From contig RQTK01000131.1 of the NCBI GenBank assembly GCA_003991915.1, positions 173,304 to 237,303 on the forward strand: 64,000 nucleotides of DNA, given 5' to 3'. How positions within the stretch are numbered: position 1 is the first letter of the stretch; each line of letters starts with the position of its first letter. The position numbers were made by a program, and so were the translations under genes. Under the pieces are notes generated by a model. The model saw only the letters and a list, made by a program, of their open reading frames with translations, was not told the DNA's origin and made no database searches. This stretch comes from Elysia chlorotica (lineage: Eukaryota; Mollusca; Gastropoda; Plakobranchidae). Shown here one piece after another: positions 44,251-56,639 of the stretch.

Positions 44251-45044
44251 GGCCTTTGCAGATAGGAATATTACATGGATTGCATTACCGCATGTATTAA
44301 GCTTGAGTTATAATTTTCTTTAGTTTAGGAGATCAAAATAAAATAAAATAGCAGGTTGAAAAAAAAACAAAAATTAAGAAAAGCAATAAACACTGAATAA
44401 AATCGACGACTTGTCGAGAAATTACAGGCTACTGAGCTCTTTATTAACTATCGTAATTATACCAACAGCTCATATTATCTGGTTTATAATTCCCATAGCA
44501 CTGTGTACATGGCACGAAATAATAAAAGTTCCAATTTAAAGAGTCGAATACTGGTTTATTTTGAATCTGAGAATCCCAACACCTCATCCTGCGCCGAGTT
44601 TTGTATCTTTGTCAATACGTCGTGTGCTCTTTGTGAGACCACTATGGTCAAAATGGATGTTTTAGGAACACATTCTAATACAACCTCAAAGAAGAAACAT
44701 ATACAGTATCTAATAAAAAATCATGCTGTTATTTTCTAAAATGTACACGAACTTGTCACTGATTTCACTGTTCCTCTAAAAATACCGGTACGAAAAGGAT
44801 AGGTAAAATTAATAATAGGAAAACAATTAAAGTAACTCTGTTTGTGTATGTTCATTACTCAATGTATATCCAACGGTTGCTGCCTGAGAAGCTGTTAGTG
44901 TGTGGTCAGAGAATCTGCGAATGTGTGCGGAATATCCGAGCATCTGCTCGTCCTTTTATTGTTACAGTGCGACATGAAAAGCGTGATCACTTCCATAGTT
45001 ACACGTACTGAAGCTGACCCTTTCCTTGTTCGAATTGCAATGGG

Positions 45045-45211
45045 ATATCCTCTCTCTCTATCTATCTATCTATCTCTCTCTCCCTCTCTCTCGCTTTCTC
45101 TCTGTGTCTATCTGCCTTTCTCTACATGTCTCTCTTTCTTTGTCTTTCTCTCCCCCCCCCCTCCCCCACCCTCGCTCTCTCTCGCTTTCTCTCTGTGTCT
45201 ATCTGTCTTTT

Positions 45212-45253
<42 letters not shown>

Positions 45254-45450
45254 TCTGTCTGTCTCGCTGTCTCTGTCCATATATCTGTCCGTATATCTGT
45301 CTCCGTATGTCCTTATGTCTGTCCGTCTACCTCTCTTTCTGTCTGTCTGTCTGTTTGTCTGTGAATCTGTCTCTCACTTAGTATATTTCTGTCTCTGTCT
45401 TTCTGTAGGTCTCTGTCTCTGTGTCTCTGTCTTTCTTTCTCTCTGCCTGG
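45045..45450. repeat. Pyrimidine-rich (CT)n/(TCTG)n tract
   Basis: Degenerate CT and TCTG/TCTA repeats. The long Ser-Leu-rich frames in all three phases are repeat artefacts. Confidence 0.95.
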
Positions 45451-45888
45451 GGTCTTTTTTTAAATGTCCGTTCTATTCGCGGGACTTGTGGGGTTACACA
45501 GCTGAAAGGATAACTGATGATCTTGTAGTGTTCTAAAACTCAACACAATTTTTCTGAAGAAATAGTAAAAACAACAAGAATAATTTACAAAGGGATAAAC
45601 GACGTATTCGATAATAACTAACTCTGTCATTCTATGAGAAAGCTTTATAGGACATCAGATTAAGAATTTATTTTTTTCTTTAATTATTGCAAACTGCCTT
45701 ATTTGTTGTTTGGTTGCATTTGCGTGTGTCTGCTTATGTGTAACCGTTTATTTGATTTTTCTATACGAGTCATGGCCCCTTAATAACAAAATTGACCTTT
45801 TAGCTTACTTTGAATAGAAATATTAGCTAATTGTTTAAAAGTAGCTTAATATATTTTTTACAATATGAAGCATTCTATCGATACTATG

Positions 45889-46105
45889 GGGGCTACTAGC
45901 TCTAGTGGTAGAGCTTTGGTCTCCAGATCGGGAGGTCCGTGGTTCGAATCCCACGATCGACAGAATTATTTGTTCCTTGTAACTGGTTTGGTCGGTGTCA
46001 GTATAATAAAAAAAAATTATGATCGGCTGAGACAAGAGTCAGGGTATCCCTGCCCTGTTTCGTGTGTGGCAGCACATAAAATAATTATTCTCAGACGTCA
46101 AACAA
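45889..46105 (+). mobile_element. tRNA-derived SINE with a well-preserved tRNA-like head
   Basis: Head GGGGGCTACTAGCTCTAGTGG then TAGAGC, GGTTCGAATCCC (perfect B-box), TTGGTCGGTGTCAGTATAAT, GGCTGAGACAAGAGTC and CGTGTGTGGCAGCACATAAA, with an abrupt end after CAGACGTCAAAC. It lacks the usual 3' words. Confidence 0.8.
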
Positions 46106-46109
46106 AAAG

Positions 46110-49020
46110 CACTAATAATAACTCTGTCTTATCTGCGCTAGAAATAAACTTGAATTGAATTTTTTCCTTGATATGCAAAAATCGTTTTAACTTCGTTCAA
46201 TGGGAAATATGTGTCAAATCCGAAGAGGGCTTGCTCGCCAGGTGGCGCTTTTGGTCCCCCAGTAGACTAAATTCCCGGAAGCTGGTAGAGCCTTTGTCTT
46301 AATACTTTGTTTGCTACTTTGCTACAGACCATTGCGCTTTGATTCCATTTAAGTTTAGATGCCATTATTCCCTTGTTCATTATATTTTTTATAATAAAAT
46401 CTTTATTTTTTATTTTGAATTTATATCACATTTTTACTGCGATCGATATGTTGACCTCAATCACAGATGTAGATCTAGTTCTAGACAAAGACATGTTGTC
46501 TATGTGGCAGATTTCACAAAATGGCGCTTCTCCTGGTCATAGAACTTACAGCGATATTTTTTTAAATCAATGCTTGTTGAGTTTCAATAAAGCTGTGTTT
46601 CTGTGTTGATGCCTTTATCAGCGGCTACGGTTTTTTTCTCCAGATGCAATGTTTGCTCAATTCCACTAATGTACTGTGTTATCATTTAAAATGAGAAATA
46701 ACATTACAGTATTATTGAAAATGAAAAAGATAATGCTAAACTGTGTTTGTTGAACTTCACTTTATGTTTTAATAGCTATTTTATAGCCATTTAAGTTATG
46801 CACGGCTATTTTTCATATTAGAAAAAGATATGTTGACTTTTGGGATCCAACCTAAGCCTAGATCTAAATCCCGATCGCTATGTTTCTTTCACATTAACTG
46901 GCATAATTTGTACATGTGGACATTCTGAAAAACTTATTTTAAAATTTGGATAAATGCGGCCAATTTTATCGCAATTGGGGTAAAAAGAAAAAAGGTTCTT
47001 ATGGCCTGTGGTTCTGACAACAAAAGACTATTGCTATTTTTTAAAAATCCATTTCTCATATTCAAAATGTAGGATATTCCCTTTTAGAAGCCAAACTGTT
47101 GGTAATACACGTATTCCTCATTTAGCGTAGATTCACATTGCCTGTTTCGATTTTGCTTTTACTGGACACTACAAGTTAAAATCTTTTTCTTTTTTTTTTG
47201 AGCCTGTGCACCCAACATTGGAGATGGTAGATTCGATCAATCACAATTCTACGCCGATGCAACCCTGATTATGACCATTTTAAGTGCTAAATTCATTTCT
47301 GAAATCTTTATTTGGGAATGGAATGTAATTTCTTTCTTTAAAACGAACCATTTTGGCTGTGTTGTTTAACCTGAACATCCGATCTAGGTCTAGACTCTAG
47401 ATCATATCTACCACTAGTGCAGATCCAACCACTCCATGAAAGCTTAGTGATTAAACAAAATTATCTTTTAATTCTTTTTTTTTATGAATAGACGTACTAA
47501 ATGCAGACACGCGCAGCTTTTATTAGTTAGACACACAAGACAGCAGGTCTAGCCTGCTGGTTGATTTTTTTCGACTCTAGATATACAAAACCTTTAATGA
47601 CGTGTATTATTATTTGTTAAGTAACGTTTTTTTTCTTAAATTAATTTAGTTTTTTGAAACAGATAACGTTGTTTTACAACACTCCTGACTCATTTCCCCA
47701 ATACAACATGAAACCACTCGTTTTTTTAAATAGTAAACTAGTATGAATATTACGTAAAATACGCGTAAATTATACATGTACTGAATTAAAAAAAAATATT
47801 TTGAACAGATTTCTGATTCGCATGGAGTTAAACAGCGACTAACATAAGAAGATATCAAGTTCACACATAACACAAAGCAGAATGACGCTTGACAGAAACC
47901 ATGTTTCTCAAAGTTCAGTTTGCCAAACAGAGCAAAGTAGATTTAGGAAGTACATCTAGAATTTATGTTCTACTATACATAGATAATAGTTTTGTCTTAT
48001 CGAGTTTTTCAACGATGTTTTTGAACAGTAATGTAAAGTAACCCTTTGATTTACTATCATTTTAGATAATCTTGGTCTACATCCGCTTTAGGACCCTCTA
48101 TTGCTCAAAAGATGCTGCCACCTGTCGGACTAAGGGCCATAATATCTGGCTTTTTTCTGATTCGGTTGCTGTGCGTTCTACTCTTGGAAGCCTAGCCTAT
48201 ATTTTATGTAATAATCACACGTGTTTCTATTTTAAGGCGTGTAGCGTGATCATTTCAATATCCCTGAAACAAATCATGGCTAGAGATAAGGGCAAGAAGA
48301 TCGTGTCCAACCCGCCACATGTTGGGTCATCGACATGAGAATTTCAGGTGGGCCTAGATCATCAAATCAACGATACTTATGTACTGGACACTCGTAGAGA
48401 TGGGTTGCATAAGCTACAAAAGCTGTCTTTGATTGTGAGGGCGATTCGGTGCCGATGCATCTGCAAGTCGAAGTTTGTAATCCTACAAAGCGCAATTTTT
48501 ATGTTTTCGGTATTTTCACTACGACTCCTTGCAATTGTAGAAAATACAAAAACAAAAGTCTAGATATACACAATTTAGTGTACTTCATTATACGGTTTCT
48601 TTTTCTCTTGTGCTTATGTATGTTCATAAATGTCTCAAAAAAGGTGCTACAGCGCTCACAAGGAAAGGGAAAGATGCGAGGTCGGCCGAGGTTTCTAGAT
48701 GCAATGTATTATCACCAACTAAGTTTCATTTTTTGTTTAATAGATTTCTAGGAAAGTTTATTATCGATTTTAGGTTAATGAAATAAAAATATTAGCTGAT
48801 TGACAAATTAAACACGCACATGAATTATAATAGGCACATTTTATAGAGCTTAAGTGATCAATCGTTCTCAGCACTAGTTGAAAAGCATAATGGTTTCCAG
48901 CAAACGTGACCAAAACATTTTTCCAACAACTGCCATCCTTTTATTTTCCTTTGTCTCTGCCTTCTTCTCATTTTCCTACTCTTCTGGCTTCTCCCCTTTC
49001 AGTTGTTCCTCTTCCTGCTC
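46110..49020. other. Intergenic DNA between the temptin-like genes
   Basis: AT-rich. The 48.0-48.8 kb open frames (48072-48338, 48348-48563, 48449-48751) overlap in different phases and show no recognisable domain. GATCTAGATC words occur near 46465 and 47385-47405. No gene can be supported. Confidence 0.45.
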
Positions 49021-49024
49021 GACA

Positions 49025-49310
49025 CTACTCCCTACTGGTTGAGCTGGTGTCAGTATAACGCCCAGGTCTCCCTGCTCTATCTCGTGTGAGTCACCCAGTT
49101 TTGTCTCGTGTATGGCAGCACATACTATTGTCAAACAAAAGTCTTAGGGCTCGTCGATAATATAGCCTATTGTGGCGCTGACGTTGGACGCCAAGCAACA
49201 TCACAACTCCCCACTCTTTTTCGTGTGTGGCAGCACGGATATCTGTTAGACGTTAGTCTTGGGGTCCGTCCACAATAAAGCCTATATAATGCTGACGCTG
49301 GACGATGAGC
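49025..49310 (+). mobile_element. One and a half SINE copies in tandem
   Basis: CTACTGGTTGAGCTGGTGTC...GTATGGCAGCACATA...GCTGACGTTGGACGCCAAGC is followed at once by a second TCGTGTGTGGCAGCAC...GTCTTGGGGTCCGTCCAC...GCTGACGCTGGACG. No tRNA-like head is present. Confidence 0.75.
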
Positions 49311-49872
49311 AAAAACTCAAATCCATTCAGCTCCTGCTCCTGTTGCTGTTCCACTCTCATCCTTAATTATCATTTTCTCAAATGCTCCCGCTCAATAGAA
49401 GAAGCTTTTTCTCTCTTCGCTTAGCCAATCATAAGGTTATTTAAAAAACCTTTGTTCAAATAGGGCAACTTTTCGATCCAACATATCAACACCTTTTGAC
49501 ACTGCATTTTTTTTGATTAAAAGAAAAACGTACCTTGTTATAAAACATATTCAGAAACATTAAAACCGTACAAGCGGCAGAAAACGTTTCTGAAATTAGC
49601 ATTAAAAAAACCCAGGAAGGAACAGCAACAGATATGTCCTTTGTCTTATCTATTATATAAGATTTCGATAAGTTCGTGAAGGAAAAAAACCCATAAACCA
49701 ACCCTTAGAAGACATGTGGACATTAAAAGACACGACCATGATCATGAAACAGTAGTCAAAAATAGGGAAAAAATCCGATAAGGAAAAAAATCCCAAGGTC
49801 CACCGCGTCAGAAAAAATATTTGGAGGTGTAAAAGGAGACAATTCCTTGAGAACAGTCAATTATTTATAATC

Positions 49873-50229
49873 NNNNNNNNNNNNNNNNNNNNNNNNNNNN
49901 NNNNNNNNNNNNNNNNNNNNNNNNNNNNNNNNNNNNNNNNNNNNNNNNNNNNNNNNNNNNNNNNNNNNNNNNNNNNNNNNNNNNNNNNNNNNNNNNNNNN
50001 NNNNNNNNNNNNNNNNNNNNNNNNNNNNNNNNNNNNNNNNNNNNNNNNNNNNNNNNNNNNNNNNNNNNNNNNNNNNNNNNNNNNNNNNNNNNNNNNNNNN
50101 NNNNNNNNNNNNNNNNNNNNNNNNNNNNNNNNNNNNNNNNNNNNNNNNNNNNNNNNNNNNNNNNNNNNNNNNNNNNNNNNNNNNNNNNNNNNNNNNNNNN
50201 NNNNNNNNNNNNNNNNNNNNNNNCATCAT

Positions 50230-50260
<31 letters not shown>

Positions 50261-50316
50261 AGTATCCTCCTCTTTCTCCTCCTCGTCGTCGTCCTCCTCA
50301 TCATCATCGTCATATA
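49873..50316. other. 351-bp assembly gap followed by a (CAT)n/(CAG)n/(CCT)n triplet tract
   Basis: N from 49873 to 50223, then about 90 bases of triplet repeats. The gap probably marks a collapsed microsatellite. Confidence 0.95.
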
Positions 50317-50554
50317 CATGTACATAAAGTCGGACCCATGCTCTTCACAAAGGTTGCTAATATTTTCTTTGCCGCATTTTGCTTTCGCAGTGGCTCAAAA
50401 GCTTCAGTTAGCCATTCCGTGGTAGAGGACACAGGCACCACCAAAAAAACAACAACCAGGCACAACAATAAAAAACAAAACAAAAACAAAACAACAAAAA
50501 CGAAACAATAACACACACATACATAAAAAATATCAAAAACAGTTTTCACCCTGG

Positions 50555-51030
50555 ACCGAATCCAACACCTACTCAAAGTTGCCCTAACGCCCAAAACATG
50601 GCGCCAACGGCCCCCTCACATAATTTATACAGTATAAATAAATGTAGTCATTTTTGTGTTCTACCACTAACTTGCGACACATGTGTTTCGAGCGGTTTCA
50701 GTATAATAAATAAAGTCATTTTTGTGTTCTACCACTAAAACTACAGCTCCAATCGACTTGAAACTTTCTGTGTCCATTAGTTTTATTCTAAAGGCGCTAC
50801 AAAGGTGTAAACTTCCATTAAAAGATCATCGCAAAAGGCGCTCTTCAACATCTCCCAAAGACGCATGCTACCCAAAATTGTGTTATTCAGGGACCATGAT
50901 TTATGAACAAATATTAATCAAAAACTTACAAATAAGAAAACAAAAAAGTAGGTCTTCTCCGGGGACCAAACCTAACGTCGTCACAAAGTTGCCCCAGCGC
51001 TCTAACGATTGCGCCAACGACACACTCACA
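50555..51030 (-). repeat. Two diverged tRNA-like heads of a second SINE family
   Basis: On the minus strand the segments ending at about 50615 and 51030 share CGTTGGCGC, then GCAACTTTG and a degenerate B-box (GGATTCGGTCC; GGTTTGGTCCC). The TGGCGCAATCGTTAGAGC stretch in the right-hand copy is A-box-like. TCATTTTTGTGTTCTACCAC is also duplicated at 50649 and 50714. These do not match the main SINE family. Confidence 0.4.
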
Positions 51031-51489
51031 TAATTATAAAAACAGTTTTAATAATTAAAAAAAAAAAAGTATGTTCTAACAACACCAAAACGAGAACACA
51101 ACACAAACGTTTACAATGAAACAGTGTCTCTGTTGACTTCCTATCAACGTTTCTGAAGGCTTTATTATTATTAGCTACGTGGTTTATTTTAATTTTGCTG
51201 GAAAAAATATAATCCGTCCCTAAAAGTGTACCAAAGTTTGATTCCTAACTGCACTCCATCCCATTTTTTAACTAAAATAATTTTTAGTTTTAGCACACTA
51301 AAAATAATGATTAGTTAAACTTACAGCTTTGTTCGTCCTATAATCATCTCTAATTCCGTGGGGTTAACATCTAGTTAATTAAAAACAAAAAGGATTTGTA
51401 CAGTCAACAACAAAATGTAGTGTGTACACAGCAAGACAAAGAGAAATGACACGTATGTGTAGGGGCTAAACAAAGTCCTTTATCTCTTA

Positions 51490-53394
51490 TTAACAAGTAA
51501 AACCCGAGTTCGCACATTCAGCACTACCCACTGGCTCGCATATACCTGGAAAAAGAAGAAGAAATGACTTGAAAAAATAAATAAAACAAATGAACAAAGT
51601 GTTATAGGCTTTTCGTTTGACTATTATTTAGGATAAAGACCAATATCTTTTTTACTAGGTATAGCTTAAAACCCCCTGAAATGCTACAATCGTGTACTGT
51701 GTGTCACCTCAGTGGCATAGTGTCCTTTCTTATTTATAAAACTATCTAAATTCTAGGTATTTTAAAAATTAGATAGGACATTATGCTACTACTGATCTGA
51801 GGCTTAAATAGACCATGCGCTATGTATAAACTTACTGCTTACTATGATGGTGTTTGTAGACGTTAGGGTGGATATTATAAGCTTTGAACTCTTTTCATTG
51901 CATAATTGTTCCTAAATACAACACTTTGGTTTGTATTAACAAGGAGGAAGTGAATGTTAGACAGCCAACGATGGTATAGAGAAAGGGAAAATGATTCAAC
52001 CTTCGTGATCTCCGCTGATGCCTGAGCAGTTTAAAATTAACAAATATCCATAAAATCTTTTGTGGCAAACACATATCCCTGCATAGTAAGATAGGAAAAG
52101 ATCAGATGACACTTTATTTTGTTCACTCGAACTAACATCAGAGTCAGACTGACGCTGGTGGCTGGAGTGGGACTGCGGCTTCCGTATGAAACCCTCTTGC
52201 ATTTTTTAGCCTCGGTCTGACTGCGCAAATAAAAGAGGGTTTCATAAAGAACACCCAGTCCAGCCACAGCCCCACCCCAGCCACCAGCGGCAGTTCTGGC
52301 CTGGGACGGTTTGACTTGTCTTCAGATTGAGTTTTAGTAAGGTTCAAAGAAGGAAACAACCGCACTAATTATCCAGACCCACATACGCATGCCCACCACC
52401 GTAAAACCTCTCACTATTCACAATCTCTGTTAATATGCTGTATAAGAAGTGTAATGAAAATGTAAATACCGGGATGTCCTGTAGCGGGGGAGAGAGCAGT
52501 TTGATTAACAAGGCTCCATTGACAATCTGGATCTCCAAGCTCTACTCCATTTGGTACTCCGTCTTTGTCGCTATCCAGTCGACACAGAGTCTCGTCCCAA
52601 ACAAAGTCGTTCAACAGGAAGGCCTGGACGGAACATTCATAATTATGTGAATTTTAAAATTTCATATGTACAATAGAGGTAAGCTTACTAAAAAAAAAGT
52701 TAGTCAACAAGAAAAGCAAGAATTAAACAATTAGTATCAGAGGATGTTCATTTGCGACACACGGGTGTAAAGAAGAACCAAGTGGATTGACCAAGTTTCA
52801 TCATAAGACTTATTGTTTTATGATGCATTTCACATACTTTAGATATATGCCCTAATTGTTCTACGGAAATGCTAACTTTGGCATGATTTGTTATTCCACC
52901 GGTAAATTAGTCAGATTGTGAGGCAGAACACGAGGCCTCAGATTTGAAGACGAGCGCTCTACTATTTAACTTAAGACATCCCCCCACCCCTTCTCATTTT
53001 AACCTAATCCCCCCACCCCCCACTCCCCCAATTATTACACACACAGCCACACCCCGGGTCTATTATTTGATATTGTAAAAAAAACCAACTAAAACCTGAT
53101 ATATAAGAAGACTTATACTTAGCACCCTTTGAAAAAGACTAACAGAAGCAAAATAACATGTTTTTCCCCATTGAAATCAATCTTTCTATATTAGGTTATT
53201 CATTGTATTTTGATTTTTACCTCTCCAAAATGGTTGAGTGGACCGCTTCCATAATCCAAAAAGTGGCCCACCCCACGCCACAACCCGTCGTCACAAGGGC
53301 TGGGCACCGCGTATCCGTTGGGAATCCGAGACCTGTACGACGGTAAGCCCAGGACGGTGGCCACACACAGGCTAAGGGCTAGCAGTTTCAACAT
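51490..53394 (-). CDS. temptin-like: Temptin-like secreted protein, gene B (three exons: 53221-53394, 52470-52623, 51490-51545)
   Basis: Exon 1 starts in a strong context (GCCACCATG), encodes a signal peptide (MLKLLALSLCVATVLG) and SYRSRIPNGYAVPSPC, and ends GGAGAG|GTAAAA. Exon 2 (acceptor GTCCAG, donor CCCG|GTATTT) holds FVWDETLCRLDSDKDGVPNG and GHP; exon 3 (acceptor TTTTTCCAG) ends GICEPVGSA...GFTC. The product is 127 residues. Intron phases (0, then 1) and the lengths of exons 2 and 3 (154 and 56 bases) equal those of gene A, so the two arose by duplication. About 30 of 51 residues encoded by exon 2 match by eye. All six mature cysteines and the EF-hand-like spacing DSDKDGVPNGVE are kept. 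Gene B keeps the RIPNG motif that reads LIPNG in gene A. Secreted chemical-signal function is inferred from temptin. Confidence 0.88.
52143..52297. repeat. Imperfect inverted repeat (hairpin) in intron 2 of temptin-like gene B
   Basis: The left arm CGCTGGTGGCTGGAGTGGGA...TATGAAACCCTCTTGCATTTT is mirrored by AAGAGGGTTTCATAAAG...CCCCAGCCACCAGCGGCAG on the right, with a short spacer (about 52205-52222). The arms are about 60-70 bases and could fold into one hairpin, as in a foldback element. Confidence 0.75.
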
Positions 53395-53587
53395 GGTGGC
53401 GTCCTGTTTTGCTGGATGATTTTATATAAAAAATCAGGTTAGAGGTGTGTGAATATTGTTTATCAAACATTATGGTGGAGTTTTGTATGTAAAAAAAAAA
53501 AAAGAAGAGTGGAAAAAAAAAGAGAAATGATTTATTTAACATTATTTCCTGTGGTCGAGAGCTTTTATTACGTAATCAAAAATTGAT

Positions 53588-54780
53588 GAATATTGGTTGT
53601 AAATATTTGCGATCGATTTGGCAGGAGAAAAGACTTGTTAGTCCTATTTTAAACTGCTTACTCAAAAGGTTTCACAAACTACAAACCAATCAAAATGGCA
53701 TACAAACAAAAGAAACAAAAAACAAAACAAAAAACAAAACAAAACAAAAACAAACTAACAACCAACAACATAATAAATAAAAAGTTGGCCCGTTCATTAA
53801 TGACTTTGTAATGCTTGCAATAAGCGAATTATGTAACTTTATGTTTGAAATACAAAACATTCACATTAACAACCTATGCTTTTTTGTTCTGGTTCTAAAT
53901 ATACTCACTCGTATTTTAAAATTATACAAAATGCGCATTGTGAGTTCTTTGAAAGGGTAAACAATATTATTCACGTGTATTTTTTAAATTTCATAATAAA
54001 TATGGTTGGCGTGTTTTTTTTTTTCATTTGTAAGGAGAAACTATTACAAAGTACTTCTAACATGTTTCTTTAGGAATTATTAAGCCAAATAGAAAAACTA
54101 AATTTATTTTTGGATTTGTCGAAAAGTCCAACCAGGCGAGATTTTGCGTTTCTGAAACTAATTCAAATGGAAAATTAGTATCAATATAAACAATTTCGAT
54201 ATATTTATAATGTAATGATTAAAAAGGTAAACGTGTATAAAACATAAGTATGACTATGAAAGATGTATCAATCTATACTTAATACAGACTTACCCAAATG
54301 CCAAGGAAAAAAGGAGTAAAACACTTACGGTACGTACCGGAGATTTCAAGTAAGTTATTCTAGTGTTTCTTTATCTTCGCTGCGTGGAGAATGTCTTATC
54401 TAAAACAGAAACTACTAAATGATCTGTATTTATCTGTTTTCGTTTCGTTAAAAAAAGTACTCAGCATAACTCGGTTCATGTGTACTTCAAGATAAGAACA
54501 AATGACAATTTCGATAAAGAGACACAGAAGCCAAACGCAGGAACAAAATGCATAAAAAGTTGTTCGAACAAAGATTTCGAACATTATAATGCACAAAGAA
54601 GGGACTCGTGTGAAATGAAATAATGCACCAATATTTTTCCCAGCTTCTCCAAAGAAGTTAATTAATTGTGGACATCAGTTGGTACAAATGGTTGTAGATT
54701 AAAAAAGTGCAATGCATGGAATGAGATTTCATAAAGAGTTGTGCTAACGAGTTGGAAATGGTGAGTTAGCCTGCATTCAT
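53588..54780 (+). repeat. Higher-order repeat unit, copy 1 (~1.2 kb)
   Basis: From ATATTGGTTGTAAATATTTG it matches the segment starting at 55004 almost throughout; shared words include GCGATCGATTTGGCAGGAGA, TGACTATGAAAGATGTATCA and ACTTACGGTACGTACCGGAG. The copies differ by small indels and a ~100-bp gap. No gene: frames shared by both copies are AT-rich and broken differently. Confidence 0.9.
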
Positions 54781-55001
54781 AGAGACGACAGATTTATGTC
54801 ACCGAAAACCTAGGCGCTGTATAGGAATCAGTCTGCGTTCATAGAGGGGTCAGATTTTTGTCACCGAAAACCTAGGCGCTGTATAGGAATCAGTCTGCGT
54901 TCATAGAGGGGTCAGATTTTTGTCACCGAAAACCTAGGCACTGTAGGTTATAGGAATCAGTCTGCGTTCATAGAGGCGACAGATTTATTTCACCGAAAAC
55001 A
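54770..55001 (+). repeat. Minisatellite array 1 (62-70 bp unit, ~4 copies)
   Basis: Unit words: TCTGCGTTCATAGAGG, GTCACCGAAAACCTAGG, TATAGGAATCAG. It ends the first higher-order repeat copy. Confidence 0.95.
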
Positions 55002-55002
55002 A

Positions 55003-56060
55003 TATTGGTTGTAAATATTTGCGATCGATTTGGCAGGAGAAAAGACTTGTTAGTCCTATTTTAAACTGCTTACTCAAAAGGTTTCACAAACCAATCAAAA
55101 TGGCTAAGAGAGCCAAAAAAACAACAACAACACAACAACAATAACAAAAACAAAAACAAACAAACAAACAAAAAACAAAAAACAAAAACCAACCGACAAC
55201 ATAAGAAATAAAAAGTTGGCCTGCTCGTTAATGACTTTGTGATGTTTGCAATCAGAGAATTATGTAACTTTATGTTTCAAATACAAAGCATTCACATTAA
55301 CAACCTATACTTTTTTTTGTTCTAAATATACTCACTCGTATTTTAAAATTATACAAAATGCGCATTGTAAGTTCTTTGAAAGAGTAAACAATTATTCACG
55401 TTTATTAAGCAAAATAGAAAAAAATAAATTTTGGCGAAAAGTTCAACCAGACTAGATTTTCCGTTTCCGAAATTAATTCAAATGGAAAATTAGTATTAAT
55501 ATAAACCATTTAGATATATTTATAATGTAATGAATAAAAAGGTAAACGTGTACAAAATATAAGTATGACTATGAAAGATGTATCAATCTATACTTAATAC
55601 AGACTTACCCAAATGCCAAGGAAAAAAGAGTAAAACACTTACGGTACGTACCGGAGATTTCAATTAAGTTACTCTAGTGTTTCTTTATCTTTGCTGCGTG
55701 GAGAATGTCTTATCTAAAACAGAAACTACTAAAGGATCTGTATTTATCTGTTTTCGTTTCGTAAAAAAACCAAAAAAAAAAAACCAGCATAACTCGGTAC
55801 ATGTGTACTTCAAGATAAGAAGAAATGACAATTTCGATAAAGAGACACAGAAGCCAAACGCAGGAACAAAATGCATAAAAAGTAGAAAAAAGAAGGGACT
55901 CGTGTGAAATGAAATAATGCATCAATATTTTTCCCAGCTTCTCCAAAGAAGTTAATTAATTGTGGACATCAGTTAGTGCAAATAGTTATAGATTAAGAAA
56001 TTGCAATATGGGGAATGAAATTTCATAAAGAATTGTGTTAACGAATTGGAAATGACGAGT
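55003..56060 (+). repeat. Higher-order repeat unit, copy 2 (~1.05 kb)
   Basis: Second copy of 53588-54780. It is followed directly by a longer array of the same minisatellite. Confidence 0.9.
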
Positions 56061-56625
56061 TAGTCTGCTTTCATAGAGGCGACGGGTTTATGTCAACGAA
56101 AACATAGGTGCCGTGAGTTACAGGAATCAGCTTGCGTTCATAGAGGGGTCAGATTAATGTCACCGAAATCCTATGCACCGTAAGTCTGCGTCATAGAGGT
56201 GACAGAATTTTGTCACCGAAAACCTAGGTACCGTGAGTTACAGGAATCAGTCTGCGTTCATAGAGGCGACAGAGTTATGTTACCGAAAACCTAGGCACCG
56301 TGAGTTATAGGAATCAGTCTGCGTTCACAGAGGCGACAGATTTACGTCAACGAAAACCCAGGAACCGTAAGCCTGCGTTCATAGAGGGGTCAGGTTTATG
56401 TCACCGAAAACCTAGGTACCGTGAGTTACAGGAATCAGTCTGCGTTCATAGAGGGGTCAGATTAATGTCACCGAAAACATAGGTACCATGAGTTATACTA
56501 GGAATCAATCTGCGTTCATAGAGGCGACATATTTATGTCACCGAAAACCTAGGCACCGTGAGTTATAGGAATCAGTATGCGTTCATAGAGTAGACAGATT
56601 TATGTCACCGAAAACTCAAGCACCC
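56060..56625 (+). repeat. Minisatellite array 2 (same unit, ~8-9 copies)
   Basis: Same unit as array 1 but with AGGCACCGTGAGTTATAGGA variants. Some copies lack part of the unit. Confidence 0.95.
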
Positions 56626-56639
56626 CAAGTTCAGTCTAT

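Noticed and set aside
44902..45536. Three overlapping Ser-Leu-rich frames with membrane-like composition
   Set aside because: They are translations of CT/TCTG repeats in all phases.
45889..45965. A functional tRNA gene
   Set aside because: A-box and B-box are good, but the sequence continues directly into the SINE body, so it is the head of a SINE.
48072..48751. A run of three overlapping frames suggestive of a frameshifted gene
   Set aside because: No recognisable protein motif in any frame; chance cannot be excluded.
49861..50325. A 154-codon minus frame with poly-Met
   Set aside because: It consists of triplet repeats plus the 351-bp gap.
56300..56482. A 60-codon frame with repeated peptide words
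   Set aside because: It is the translation of the minisatellite array.
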